A stretch of DNA of 62,551 nt from Psychrobacillus sp. OK028 (GCF_900103605.1 NZ_FNHY01000013.1:1-62551); one strand, 5' to 3'; shown: positions 47,353 to 55,562, counted from the stretch's first letter. The notes: generated by a model from the sequence alone, not told the origin. A program made the numbers and translations.

Positions 47353-49081
47353 ATATAGAACTAGGGCTAGCTAATTCACTATAGTAGCTATGTAAATCTT
47401 CTATATTACCCCATTCTAGGCAACCTAATGGAATAGGAGCAGTGTGGTCAATTAAGGCAGATAATAATGATTTTACTTTTATAGCTAATTCTAGATTTTC
47501 ACTTATCTCCAGTAAAGCGTTATATGGTTTTTCACTAGAGACTTCGTTTGTTAAAAATGCAAATTCGAAGTTTTTTAGAGAAGCTATCAATCTTACTTTT
47601 GTAGGGTCGACATGTTCAGAAACAGCATCCAATATTTTTTGATTTGTAGTCCATGCAGGATTTTTATTCCCAGAAACTAATTTTGGATAATCGCTATCAT
47701 GAAGAACTGAGTAACTTGTACCAAAATGATTCAATATTTTCACTAGAGAAACAATCGTTGCTTTTCCTCTTGCTCTAATAATATGAACATCTTTAAATTC
47801 CTCAGGATAATTAGCAATTATATATTTAAAAGCTGTATACTCAGTGTCTCCTTCGACAATAATAGAACGCCCACCAAAGAAAAATTCTGCAACATACGGA
47901 TCACATATATTTAACAACTTTAAAAGTTTTCTATCGTTCTCGTCTAATTTAGCTCTTTCAGGTCGAAACAACGTTGTTCCTTTAATTTGTCCAGATAATT
48001 CTCTCTCCACTCTTACAATTGTCGTATTATCTTTTGAAATGTCCACAAATGCGGGGGAGTGAGTCGTAACCATTACCTGCCAATTACTTTTTAAAGGTAA
48101 TTCATAAAGAACCCGACAGGATTCTCTTACAGCATTAGGATGTAAGCAAAGCTCTGGTTCATCAAGTAACAAAACATTAGGTCTCTCATTGTTAGAAGCA
48201 GTTTCAGATAGATATCGTAGCGCAGCCCATAAGAGTGTTCTTCTTGCCCCACTTCCTTGTCTGTCTATTGTACTCTGATAACCTGTTGTTGGACCCATAA
48301 GAAGCTTTGAACCTGCTTTAAATAAATTTATGCTCTTATCAAGATCATCTTCAGGTCTAACATCAAACTTAATTTTGTAATCTGGAAAGATTTCTTTAAT
48401 TATATCCGAGATTCCGTCTTCGGCTTTCTCGATTTCATCTTTTGATTCATCAAATATTTTATTTTGAATATCTTTTACTTGTTCCATTAACTTTCCAAAC
48501 TCGGTCAGTTCTGCTTGTTCTTCTCCATTATTGACAGTTAAAGATTTTACTCTATTTGTAATAATTGTTGTCAATAATTTAGTAATAGCAACCGTTTGTT
48601 CTTCAGGATCTGAGAATGCATCTACCTTGTGTGGTAATGGCCTTCTGGAATTTGCAACATTTGCAGCTCCCCAAGGAACCTGTATGTCCCAGTTTTGCTC
48701 ATTTACATTCCAGCCACTTCTTTTTGGCTTTCCTACCGTATCCCATTTCCATCTCTCTCTAACTACGTTTTCACCTGTGGTTTTATCAATCCATTTTTCT
48801 GCCGGTAAATTCTCATAAACTACTGTTTCTAGTATTATCTCAGGCAGATTTTCAGGGGATATTTTCCCATGAGGAAAATCATCTAATGTTAACTCACATT
48901 TCTTAGAACCATCACTCATAACAATTTCATATGCTCTTAATATTGAACTTTTCCCTGCATTATTTGGACCAACTAAAACAACTATGTCATCTAACTCTAT
49001 TTCTACTTGTTGTGAACCAATAGCTCTAAAATTCTTAATAAACAACTTTTGAAGTCTGGGTCTTTGATTCTCTTGCTCCAA
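47351..49081 (-). CDS. OLD-family ATP-dependent nuclease (ATPase + TOPRIM)
   Basis: N-terminal ABC-type ATPase: FRAIGSQQVEIELDDIVVLV, Walker A GPNNAGKSS (about 40), signature-like QGSGARRTLLWAAL and Walker B LLLDEPELCLHPN. The TOPRIM domain follows: IIVEGDTEY with the Glu and VLHDSDYP with the Asp pair. These are the features of overcoming-lysogenization-defect nucleases, many of which act in phage defence. I use TTG 49081, preceded by AGGGGAGG, giving 576 residues rather than 590. No UvrD-like helicase adjoins, so it is a class 1 OLD, not Gabija. Confidence 0.9.
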   Translation of the reverse strand: MEQENQRPRLQKLFIKNFRAIGSQQVEIELDDIVVLVGPNNAGKSSILRAYEIVMSDGSKKCELTLDDFPHGKISPENLPEIILETVVYENLPAEKWIDKTTGENVVRERWKWDTVGKPKRSGWNVNEQNWDIQVPWGAANVANSRRPLPHKVDAFSDPEEQTVAITKLLTTIITNRVKSLTVNNGEEQAELTEFGKLMEQVKDIQNKIFDESKDEIEKAEDGISDIIKEIFPDYKIKFDVRPEDDLDKSINLFKAGSKLLMGPTTGYQSTIDRQGSGARRTLLWAALRYLSETASNNERPNVLLLDEPELCLHPNAVRESCRVLYELPLKSNWQVMVTTHSPAFVDISKDNTTIVRVERELSGQIKGTTLFRPERAKLDENDRKLLKLLNICDPYVAEFFFGGRSIIVEGDTEYTAFKYIIANYPEEFKDVHIIRARGKATIVSLVKILNHFGTSYSVLHDSDYPKLVSGNKNPAWTTNQKILDAVSEHVDPTKVRLIASLKNFEFAFLTNEVSSEKPYNALLEISENLELAIKVKSLLSALIDHTAPIPLGCLEWGNIEDLHSYYSELASPSSI

Positions 49082-49454
49082 TATCCTTCTTCCTCCCCTG
49101 AAAATGCTTATTTGAATAGACAAAATTATACAAAATTATTATAACCATTTTCGATATAAAAAACCACCTTTTGCTAAAAATATAGTTCAAAGTAACTTAA
49201 TTCACAAAACATGTGAAATGTATCATTTGAAGGAAGACCCCATTCTTATAAGAGGGATTAAATCAAAAAATCAGATTAAATGCTAACAGTAATGCGGAGG
49301 CTACCATCCCCCCAAACTAAACCCATCAGCAGAAACTCTTATAATATGTGTGCTCTAGATCTAGTTTCTTAAGAGTTTGGGCTATACAATTCGGCTGTAG
49401 CAATCTTCGTAGATAATAAAAATATAATTTAGTAACTATATCTCTCAAAATAAA

Positions 49455-49482
49455 ACCGACTATTACATATATAATAGTCGGT
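49455..49482 (-). terminator. Terminator of the coiled-coil protein gene
   Basis: A perfect 11-bp stem ACCGACTATTA / TAATAGTCGGT with a 6-nt loop is followed on the minus strand by TTTATTTT, 20 bp beyond the stop of the gene at 49502. It falls inside a possible 61-codon frame, which argues that this frame is not a gene. Confidence 0.75.
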
Positions 49483-49501
49483 ACAAGCTGCTCCAAGTTA
49501 A

Positions 49502-49819
49502 TTATTCCCAATCTTCTACAAAAAAGCTATTTATACTAAAAATCTCATTCTTATAGTTTCTAATATTTTGCTTTCTAAAATTAATTTCCTGTAGTCGGAA
49601 AAACATCTTATGCAGTTCATCTTGAACAGTTGCATAAGAATGATGAGTAATAACTCCACTTGAAATCTCTTCACTACCCCTTTTAATCTCTTTTAACTCC
49701 TCAATAAGTTCATCAATCAAATTGGATACTTCCTGAGAATCTTTTTCGATAATGTATTTTTCCTGCTGTATTTGTTTTAACAAGTAATTTAGATATCGTC
49801 CTTTATCATGGTAATTCAT
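49502..49819 (-). CDS. Small coiled-coil protein at the island's right end
   Basis: The 105-residue product is predicted mostly helical, with heptad-like runs (IQQEKYIIEKDSQEVSNLID, ELHKMFFRLQEINFRKQ). No membrane segment or known motif. The ATG follows AGAGGAGAGG, and a strong terminator follows. It is the last island gene before attR. It could be a regulator, an accessory of the neighbouring OLD nuclease, or phage-like baggage; nothing in the sequence decides. Confidence 0.65.
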   Translation of the reverse strand: MNYHDKGRYLNYLLKQIQQEKYIIEKDSQEVSNLIDELIEELKEIKRGSEEISSGVITHHSYATVQDELHKMFFRLQEINFRKQNIRNYKNEIFSINSFFVEDWE

Positions 49820-49892
49820 TATACCTCTCCTCTTTTATCAATCGATATTTTTTTAGAAGCTTGTCATATCAACCTTTAGAGGACTTTTACTA

Positions 49893-49934
49893 GGTGCCTT
49901 AATTGTGCCTATATAGTGGTGCCAAAAGGGTGCC
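49893..49934. promoter_or_regulatory. Candidate integrase arm-type sites, right end
   Basis: GGTGCC begins at 49893, 49918 and 49929, with TGTGCC at 49904. Members of each pair are 11 bp apart. The same arrangement of two copies occurs beside attL at 40334-40350. Their place, just inside both att sites, fits integrase arm binding. Confidence 0.6.
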
Positions 49935-50054
49935 ATTCGATTTATTAGGTCTTACCTATAATATTTCATTTTTATATAATCCTTGATAAATCAACGTTTT
50001 TCAAATAATGTAGGTATTACCTATACTATCTAAAAATAAAAAAATACCTAAAAT

Positions 50055-50102
50055 CACCTCGACAAGGTGGGGGTCGCTGGTTCGAGACCAGTCGGGACCA
50101 TC
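50055..50102 (+). repeat. attR: duplicated tRNA-Val 3' half
   Basis: Identical 48-bp copy of 40193-40240. It is not a functional tRNA since the 5' half is missing. The original tRNA terminator (about 50110-50152) follows it. Confidence 0.93.
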
Positions 50103-50152
50103 ATTACTTTAAGTCTGTAAACGTTGATATATCAATGTTTGCAGACTTTTCT

Positions 50153-50496
50153 CTTGTTAACTCTCCTCAGAAACATTTTAGTGCATAAGCTGGGACGTGA
50201 AGAGACTAAAAAACGGTTCCTACATCATCAGCTTCATCACTTATGGTTACCGGTTGGTTATTTGGATTTAAAAAAATTTAATTTTGGAAAGAACGCCTAT
50301 AACTTTGTCCTATTCGTTTTCCATATAATCTCTCTCCTTCTTGGACCCCACGGGTTCTCTAGACGATGCATTAAATAGAGGGTAGTGGAAATTTAACAGT
50401 GGGTTGGTCTCCTGGAGTTTCATATCGGTTTATTCAAATCAAACATATCTCTCCGAATACGGGATTGTTTAATTTCTTGGTTATTCCGTTTTGTTT
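50153..50496. other. Non-coding stretch right of attR
   Basis: Open frames exist but have no ribosome binding site or protein-like composition. I see no gene, repeat or clear site here. Confidence 0.4.
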
Positions 50497-51003
50497 TCAA
50501 AGCTGTATACCTAATCCTAATGAATTCCTTCTTTCTAACAAAACATTATCTCTCCATATACCATTTAACTTCCCTATTTTTTCTCTAAATCCTACTTCTC
50601 TAAAACCATTTTTCTTATGCAAACAAATACTACTATTATTTTCAGGAAAAATTGATGCCTGTAAAGTCCAAAATCCTTGCACTTCCGAAATAGTAATCAA
50701 ATTTTTTAAGAGTATATAGCCGACTCCTTCCCCTTGTGCTTTGGGATGGACATAGATACTAACTTCACCAACACCCGCATAAGCCAAACGATCTGATATC
50801 GGAGTAATTTTGCACCAACCTAATATTTTATTTTCGCCATGTGCAATTAGAGTACATTTAGGATGGGCTTTAAAAATCCATTGTTCATAGGTAGAGGGAG
50901 CTTGGGTTTCAAAAGTAGCTATACCCGTGGAAATGCCAGCTTCATAAATATACTTAATTTCATCCCAATCCTCTTTTTTAGCATTTCTAATTAATAAATT
51001 CAT
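50497..51003 (-). CDS. GNAT N-acetyltransferase, phosphinothricin/ArsN-like
   Basis: A 168-residue acetyltransferase. The acetyl-CoA motif is VSIYVHPKAQGEGVGYILL, with VGEV before and a C-terminal KKNGFREVGFREKIGKLNG typical of phosphinothricin acetyltransferases. ArsN1, which acetylates the arsenical antibiotic arsinothricin, belongs to this group. The ATG follows TGGAGGAA. It is divergent from a Cys-pair MarR gene with the palindrome TTGCA-N3-TGCAA between them, suggesting common control. The substrate is inferred only. Confidence 0.87.
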   Translation of the reverse strand: MNLLIRNAKKEDWDEIKYIYEAGISTGIATFETQAPSTYEQWIFKAHPKCTLIAHGENKILGWCKITPISDRLAYAGVGEVSIYVHPKAQGEGVGYILLKNLITISEVQGFWTLQASIFPENNSSICLHKKNGFREVGFREKIGKLNGIWRDNVLLERRNSLGLGIQL

Positions 51004-51058
51004 GCTTATTCCTCCATGTGAAAGTGAGTGGTATTTAATGAAATTTTAAAGTTAATTG

Positions 51059-51071
51059 TTGCACTTTGCAA
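51059..51071. promoter_or_regulatory. Palindromic operator, marR/GNAT intergenic region
   Basis: TTGCA-CTT-TGCAA. The right half overlaps a -35 hexamer TTGCAA, which is 17 bp from TATATA ahead of the MarR gene. An equivalent palindrome lies before the FAD oxidoreductase gene at 51589-51601. The shared flank AAGTAAT strengthens the match. Confidence 0.7.
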
Positions 51072-51106
51072 GTAATTATTGTATATATTATATAAGAGGT
51101 GAAAAC

Positions 51107-51553
51107 ATGGAAAACAAACGTGAACTATTTCAAGTACTTACTCGCAGATTTGGACTTCTTAATAAAAATTGTTGTTCAGTTGGAACCGTGGATATTTCAC
51201 CGGTACAAAGTCACATTCTTTATGAAATAGATAAACAAATAGCGCCATCGATGCAACAAATTGCAGAAGCTATAGCAATGGACATAACTACTTTTAGTCG
51301 GCAAATTCAGACGCTCGTTAAAATGGAATTAGTAAAGAAAACGCCTTCCTCAGCTGACAAACGGGTTTATCTTTTATCCCTTACATTACAAGGTAAATTT
51401 GTAGCTACTACCATTGACGAATCGATGAATGCTTACTTAGAGGAAGTATTCTCGCATATGAACGAATTTGAGAAAGAAACAGTTATTCGTTCTATTAAAT
51501 TACTTAATCAAGCAATGTCTAAATCAAGTGTTTGTTGTACACCTTTACTTTAA
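51107..51553 (+). CDS. MarR-family regulator with two cysteine pairs
   Basis: A winged-helix repressor of 148 residues; the ATG at 51107 follows AAGAGGTG (a longer frame from 51056 lacks a site). The HTH is SMQQIAEAIAMDITTFSRQI and the wing KTPSSADKRVYLL. Cys-Cys occurs at residues 22-23 (LNKNCCSVG) and 143-144 (SVCCTPLL), placed at both ends where MarR proteins dimerise. They could bind a thiophilic metalloid such as As(III) or Sb(III), or act as a redox switch. Two matching operators are visible. Confidence 0.85.
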   Translation: MENKRELFQVLTRRFGLLNKNCCSVGTVDISPVQSHILYEIDKQIAPSMQQIAEAIAMDITTFSRQIQTLVKMELVKKTPSSADKRVYLLSLTLQGKFVATTIDESMNAYLEEVFSHMNEFEKETVIRSIKLLNQAMSKSSVCCTPLL

Positions 51554-51588
51554 GCAAGTTAAGTCTTGCTTAAAAAATTAGATATTAC

Positions 51589-51601
51589 TTGCAAATTGCA
51601 A
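51589..51601. promoter_or_regulatory. Palindromic operator before FAD oxidoreductase
   Basis: TTGCA-AAT-TGCAA, flanked by ATTAC on the left, the inverse of the AAGTAAT flank at 51059-51076. This site lies 38 bp before the oxidoreductase ATG. Confidence 0.68.
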
Positions 51602-51638
51602 TTAATTTGAACATATTATTTTATGGAGGTATGAAAAA

Positions 51639-53018
51639 ATGAACAATATTGAACTGAAACAAGTTAACACTGGTGGATGTTGTGAACCTGCTGCAAAAAT
51701 AAATGTTAGTTTAGAAACATCTTTAAACAAGGAATTACCAATAGCGATTATTGGTGCTGGACCTATAGGTTTAGCGACGGCTGCCCATTTAGCTAATATC
51801 GGTGAACGTTTTATAATAGTCGAGTCAGGTGCAAGTGTTGGAAGTAATATTCTAAGCTGGGGACATGTGCGGTTATTTTCACCATGGCAATACAATATCG
51901 ATAAGATCGCTAAAAAAATTCTAGAAAATCAAGGATGGAATGCACCTGATTTAGATCAGCTTCCATTAGGAAGTGAATTGGTTAATGAGTATTTGAAGCC
52001 TTTAGCAAATTTACCGGAAATAAAACCTTATCTTTTACTGAATACAAAAGTTGTTTCGATAAGCAAAAAAGGCTTAGATAAAATGAAGACTGATAATCGG
52101 GAAAAATCCCCTTTTGTTATTTATCTTGAACAACATGGTAGGTCTAAAAGAATAGAAGCAAGGGCAGTTATAGATGCTACAGGAACTTGGTCACATCCAA
52201 ATCCGATAAATGCTGACAATGTTTGGACAAAAGAAGAGAAAGAATTAAAACAATATATATATTATGGTATTCCAGATGTTAAAGGGGACCATAAGAATAA
52301 ATACAAAGGCAAAAGAGTTGCTGTTGTAGGTGGCGGTCATTCAGCCATAAACACGATTTTGGAATTATCACAGTTAAATGATGATGTGGAAATTATATGG
52401 ATTATGCGAAAGAAAAACGTAAAAGATGCTTACGGTGGAGAAGATAAAGACTCTCTTGAAGCAAGAGGAAAGTTGGGGATTCGTATTCATCAATTAGTTG
52501 ATGTTGGTCAAGTAAAAGTCTATACTCCATTTTTTATTCACCAATTCATTAAAACAAACGATGGAATCGCTATCACTGGGGAATCAGAAGGCAATGAAGT
52601 AACAATTTCTCATGTTGATGAGATCATCGCAAATACAGGCAACCGTCCAGACTTTTCATTTATTACAGAAATAAGACTGAGTATAGATTTTACTACAGAT
52701 AGCGTGGTAGCACTTGCTCCATTAATTGACCCGAATCTTCACAGTTGCGGTACTGTTCGACCTCATGGAGAAGAGATATTAAGACAGCCAGAAAAAGACT
52801 TCTATATAGTAGGAATGAAAAGTTATGGTCGCGCTCCAACATTCTTAATGGCCACTGGTTATGAACAAGTTAGATCTATTGTTGCCCATCTTTCAGGTGA
52901 TTTTGAATCAGCTAAAAAGGTGGAGCTTGATCTACCTGAAACTGGTGTATGTAGTTCAAATTTATCTTCACAAAGCTTTGTACAATCATGTTGCGAAGCC
53001 GAAGCAACTAAGTGTTAA
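51639..53018 (+). CDS. Cysteine-rich FAD/NAD(P)-dependent oxidoreductase
   Basis: A 459-residue flavoprotein of the flavin-monooxygenase/thioredoxin-reductase-like group. FAD-binding IIGAGPIGLATAAHL is at about 37-51; a second Rossmann motif VAVVGGGHSAIN is near residue 230. It carries unusual Cys groups at both ends: TGGCCEPA (Cys 14-15) and SCCEAEATKC, plus HSCGTVRPHG. Such proteins occur in arsenic gene clusters; this one may oxidise or transform a thiol-bound metalloid or organoarsenical, which is inference. The ATG follows TGGAGGT. It is preceded by a MarR-type operator. Confidence 0.85.
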   Translation: MNNIELKQVNTGGCCEPAAKINVSLETSLNKELPIAIIGAGPIGLATAAHLANIGERFIIVESGASVGSNILSWGHVRLFSPWQYNIDKIAKKILENQGWNAPDLDQLPLGSELVNEYLKPLANLPEIKPYLLLNTKVVSISKKGLDKMKTDNREKSPFVIYLEQHGRSKRIEARAVIDATGTWSHPNPINADNVWTKEEKELKQYIYYGIPDVKGDHKNKYKGKRVAVVGGGHSAINTILELSQLNDDVEIIWIMRKKNVKDAYGGEDKDSLEARGKLGIRIHQLVDVGQVKVYTPFFIHQFIKTNDGIAITGESEGNEVTISHVDEIIANTGNRPDFSFITEIRLSIDFTTDSVVALAPLIDPNLHSCGTVRPHGEEILRQPEKDFYIVGMKSYGRAPTFLMATGYEQVRSIVAHLSGDFESAKKVELDLPETGVCSSNLSSQSFVQSCCEAEATKC

Positions 53019-53030
53019 AGGTGAAGACAC

Positions 53031-53243
53031 TTGACTGTAAATAATGGCGCAAATTTATCTAGAGAATATTTCATTGCTTATTTAAAGTTGGTTATGGCAG
53101 CTAAATCTTATACTATAGAACAAGCAAAAAACTTCATCACTAACAACTTTTTTAAGAGGAATAAAGATATTTACGGAAAAGACAGTTATATTAATTTCTT
53201 GCAGGCCATTGAGATTTTAAAAAACAGAAAGATGCCTAGCTAA
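53031..53243 (+). CDS. Small protein downstream of the FAD oxidoreductase
   Basis: A 70-residue ORF with a TTG start after AAAGGTGAAG, 12 bp beyond the oxidoreductase, so co-transcribed. It is helical and hydrophilic (REYFIAYLKLVMAAKSYTIE at 11-30), without Cys. No family recognised. A terminator follows. Confidence 0.65.
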   Translation: MTVNNGANLSREYFIAYLKLVMAAKSYTIEQAKNFITNNFFKRNKDIYGKDSYINFLQAIEILKNRKMPS

Positions 53244-53280
53244 TGTAATGTTAAAATATATAAATTTCATTATGAACATA

Positions 53281-53314
53281 AAACAACACTGGACAGATGA
53301 ACAGTGTTGTTTTC
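53281..53314 (+). terminator. Terminator of the marR-FAD operon
   Basis: AAAACAACACTG / CAGTGTTGTTTT with a 10-nt loop, 38 bp past the last gene. Confidence 0.85.
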
Positions 53315-53722
53315 ATTTCAATTATTTTAATAGAGAACTTTGCTATTGCATTAATTTAATACTTATTGACATTCTATATACTTCTATAAAAAGAAAAACA
53401 ATAACTAACAGTACAGTTATGTAACCTCTTACACACCCAATGATACTATACTATACAAATTTGCTCTTACCAATTCATAAATGGTCCTAAATAATTGAAA
53501 TCCTTTAATTGGAGATAAGCTATAAGGTGAAATGTAAAGCCATTTAGCATTTGTATGAAACAGCAAAAGACAGCGCTCTTACAGTTGAACGCTGTTTTTT
53601 GCATTTGAACTATTCTAAAGTATACGTTCTAATAAGCAGATCATTAGAAAATAAAAGCGAAAAGGGCATCTTCACACACTTTTTATTAAATAATTAAGGA
53701 TAGTAATATAATTTGTTGTTCT
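53315..53722. other. Intergenic region with a second hairpin
   Basis: No gene. A hairpin ACAGCG / CGCTGT with T-run lies at 53569-53601 with no coding sequence directly before it, perhaps left from a lost gene. The rest is AT-rich. Confidence 0.45.
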
Positions 53723-54757
53723 TTAAAAGGGAAAATCATTTCCGTTCTTATCTTGCACAATTAGCTCATATTTCTGATTGTTCGTCTCTATTTTTACTTC
53801 TTCGCTATCCAGGAACTCAGTAATTTCTTTTCGGATTTTGGTTACCGTCTCTTTAGTCTTTGCATCCGATGATTTCATGTTCGTCATGATGGTAATAGAT
53901 ACTTTTTCAGTCTTGTAGGAATATCTAATGTCAGCTACCTGATACTCTTTTTTTAGAAAAAACTCTTCTTCAATGCTCTTCATGACGGGCATCCACTGAT
54001 TCTCAAGTTCCTGTTCCGAAACGTCCTGAGTTATGATCTGTACTTGTTTCGGTGTACTGTTTGTTTTCAAAAGTTCAATCGCGGCCTTGTAGATTTCTAC
54101 TTTCATAGCTTCATCGGCAATTGGAATGTACACTTCGACTACAGGGCTATGAGCGTTAACATTCATAATCGAATATCCAGCACCCTGCAAGTCCGACATC
54201 AACTTTTCGCTTAGTTCCTCCCTTTGTTTTCCGATCTCTTTTAGCTCGGAAGATGCTTCATTCGTGTCAGAAACCATTAACTCGTAGTTATCATACCCTC
54301 TCTTTTCCAAGGTCTCCGTCAATATTTTTATAACTTTGTCCTCTTCTTGCTTGACGTATTCTTCCGTACCCTCCAGCCCTATGTCAAAGATTGCCTTCTG
54401 TTCCCACATGCCCATGCCAATACCTGCTAGTTTATACCCCTCTTTCTCCAAAGTTTCTGAAATTACTACCTGTATCGGTTTATGGAATATTTGTCCTACG
54501 TATGGGATTTTTGATATTACTTCCGCCATAGCTGGATTCAGGAATACAGAACCCATTAAAACGACAAGGCTGATAACAGCTGCAACTACAAACTGGGATT
54601 TCCTCCAACCTCTTTTTCTTCCTGCAGATTTTTCAAAATCCATTCTTTTTTCCGACTCTTCCTTAATGTTTTTAGCAAATTCGTATATGGAAGGTGGTGC
54701 CTTGATTTTTTCCATCTCTTCTTCGATTTCTTTCTTCAACGATTCATCAATCTTCAT
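53723..54757 (-). CDS. DUF4030-like membrane protein, putative anti-sigma factor
   Basis: The 344-residue protein has a 50-residue cytosolic N-terminus, a membrane helix (about 54-76, ending LNPAMAE) and a long extracytoplasmic part of repeated alpha/beta pattern (TLEKEGYKLAGIG, TLEKRGYDNYELMV, DLQGAGYSIMNVN). This resembles DUF4030 proteins. The ATG overlaps the sigma stop as ATGA, the hallmark of a coupled sigma/anti-sigma pair. Base composition is visibly less AT-rich than the cassette region to its right. Confidence 0.78.
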   Translation of the reverse strand: MKIDESLKKEIEEEMEKIKAPPSIYEFAKNIKEESEKRMDFEKSAGRKRGWRKSQFVVAAVISLVVLMGSVFLNPAMAEVISKIPYVGQIFHKPIQVVISETLEKEGYKLAGIGMGMWEQKAIFDIGLEGTEEYVKQEEDKVIKILTETLEKRGYDNYELMVSDTNEASSELKEIGKQREELSEKLMSDLQGAGYSIMNVNAHSPVVEVYIPIADEAMKVEIYKAAIELLKTNSTPKQVQIITQDVSEQELENQWMPVMKSIEEEFFLKKEYQVADIRYSYKTEKVSITIMTNMKSSDAKTKETVTKIRKEITEFLDSEEVKIETNNQKYELIVQDKNGNDFPF

Positions 54758-55308
54758 TGTGAATTCACCTCTATAAACTGATTTTCGATCAACCTTTTTT
54801 TCAGGGCATTCCTCGCTCTGCGAAGATGTGATTTGACCGTGGAACTTTTCAGTCCTAGCAAATCTGATATTTCTTGAATTGCTTGCTCTTGGTAATAGTA
54901 GAGGATGAGGATAATCTGGTAGTCACTATTATCAAGGGATAATATGCCCTTTTTAATCTCGTTGTCGGTTTCCTCTTTTAGTACGCTTTCTACTACGCCT
55001 CGTTTGTCTGTCACTACATCGATCTCAAGCGGTGATTCCTTAAGGCGGTCATTCTTTCTCCAAGCATCGATTGAGCGGTAAGAGACCAATTTATAAAACC
55101 AGGTGTTGAAATAGATGATTTCCTTTCCACTCATAATATTTCGGTATGCCTCGATCACCGCAGTTTGGACAACTTCTTCTGCGAGTTCCTTCGACTTGAG
55201 AATACTAAAACTGGTCCTGTACCCCTTTTCAATCAAGGGGTTTACTAGTTGAGCAAATGCTTCATCCTCACCGTTCCGTATTCGTGTCATCAGTATTTTC
55301 TGTTCCAT
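54754..55308 (-). CDS. ECF RNA polymerase sigma factor
   Basis: A 184-residue ECF sigma factor: region 2 TSFSILKSKELAEEVVQTAV then FNTWFYKLVSYRSIDAWR, region 4 EQAIQEISDLLGLKSSTVKS. The ATG follows AGGGGG. It is coupled to the downstream membrane protein. The 5' flank (about 55330-55365) contains AACAGCCACCCTGTCGCC, a possible autoregulated ECF promoter, not verified. Confidence 0.92.
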   Translation of the reverse strand: MEQKILMTRIRNGEDEAFAQLVNPLIEKGYRTSFSILKSKELAEEVVQTAVIEAYRNIMSGKEIIYFNTWFYKLVSYRSIDAWRKNDRLKESPLEIDVVTDKRGVVESVLKEETDNEIKKGILSLDNSDYQIILILYYYQEQAIQEISDLLGLKSSTVKSHLRRARNALKKRLIENQFIEVNSQ

Positions 55309-55420
55309 GAGGAAAACCCCCTTTTTTGTTTCTACCTTTTAGGCGACAGGGTGGCTGTTTAGGATGCACTATTTGAAAAAAAAAAATGGAAAAGGAATTA
55401 AATAAATTTATAACTCAAGT

Positions 55421-55458
55421 AAGGTTTAATAAAAAGCAGTTTTTTATTAAACCTTTTT
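55421..55458. terminator. Strong hairpin without an obvious gene
   Basis: AAGGTTTAATAAAAA pairs with TTTTTATTAAACCTT, followed by TTTTT. It lies upstream of the sigma gene on the minus strand. No gene precedes it on the plus strand. Confidence 0.6.
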
Positions 55459-55510
55459 TTCCAAATATTTAGGTCTATAATTCATGAAGTATGTTGATTT
55501 CAAATAAATA

Positions 55511-55530
55511 ACCAAGTTCAATGAACTTGG
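55511..55530. repeat. Palindrome leading a repeat element
   Basis: CCAAGTTCAATGAACTTGG is a perfect palindrome, followed by GCTAATACCTTG, TATTTATTTTTACGCTTATT and then the A box at 55563. A related array (GCTCAGTTCATTGAACTGAGC, then TATTTATTTT-ACGCTTATT) is at 56421-56470. Confidence 0.7.
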
Positions 55531-55562
55531 CTAATACCTTGTATTTATTTTTACGCTTATTG

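Larger units (their letters stand above)
40193..50102. mobile_element. 9.9-kb integrative island in tRNA-Val
   Basis: Bounds are a 48-bp direct repeat including the 3' half of a tRNA-Val gene. A tyrosine integrase lies next to the tRNA and a replication-initiator-like gene lies next to that. Cargo: ECF sigma/anti-sigma pair, three small membrane or secreted proteins, an OLD-family nuclease and a coiled-coil protein. There are no conjugation, capsid or packaging genes, so it would need a helper if mobile. It is more AT-rich than the flanking backbone. It may be a satellite-type or integrated plasmid-like element. Confidence 0.88.

Noticed and set aside
49326-49511. A 61-codon minus-strand frame overlapping the end of the coiled-coil gene, with a TTG start
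   Set aside because: A perfect 11-bp hairpin with a T-run (49455-49482) lies inside it and is an excellent terminator for the upstream gene, so the frame is probably not translated.
47351-49819. Gabija or Septu-like multi-gene defence system
   Set aside because: The nuclease is GajA-like in layout, but there is no UvrD-type GajB helicase nearby. Only a class 1 OLD label is supported.
50055-50102. Second tRNA gene
   Set aside because: Only the 3' half is present; the 5' acceptor and D-arm are missing. It is the att duplicate.
50124-50378. 84-codon plus-strand frame right of attR
   Set aside because: No ribosome binding site, starts inside the tRNA terminator, and its composition is not protein-like.
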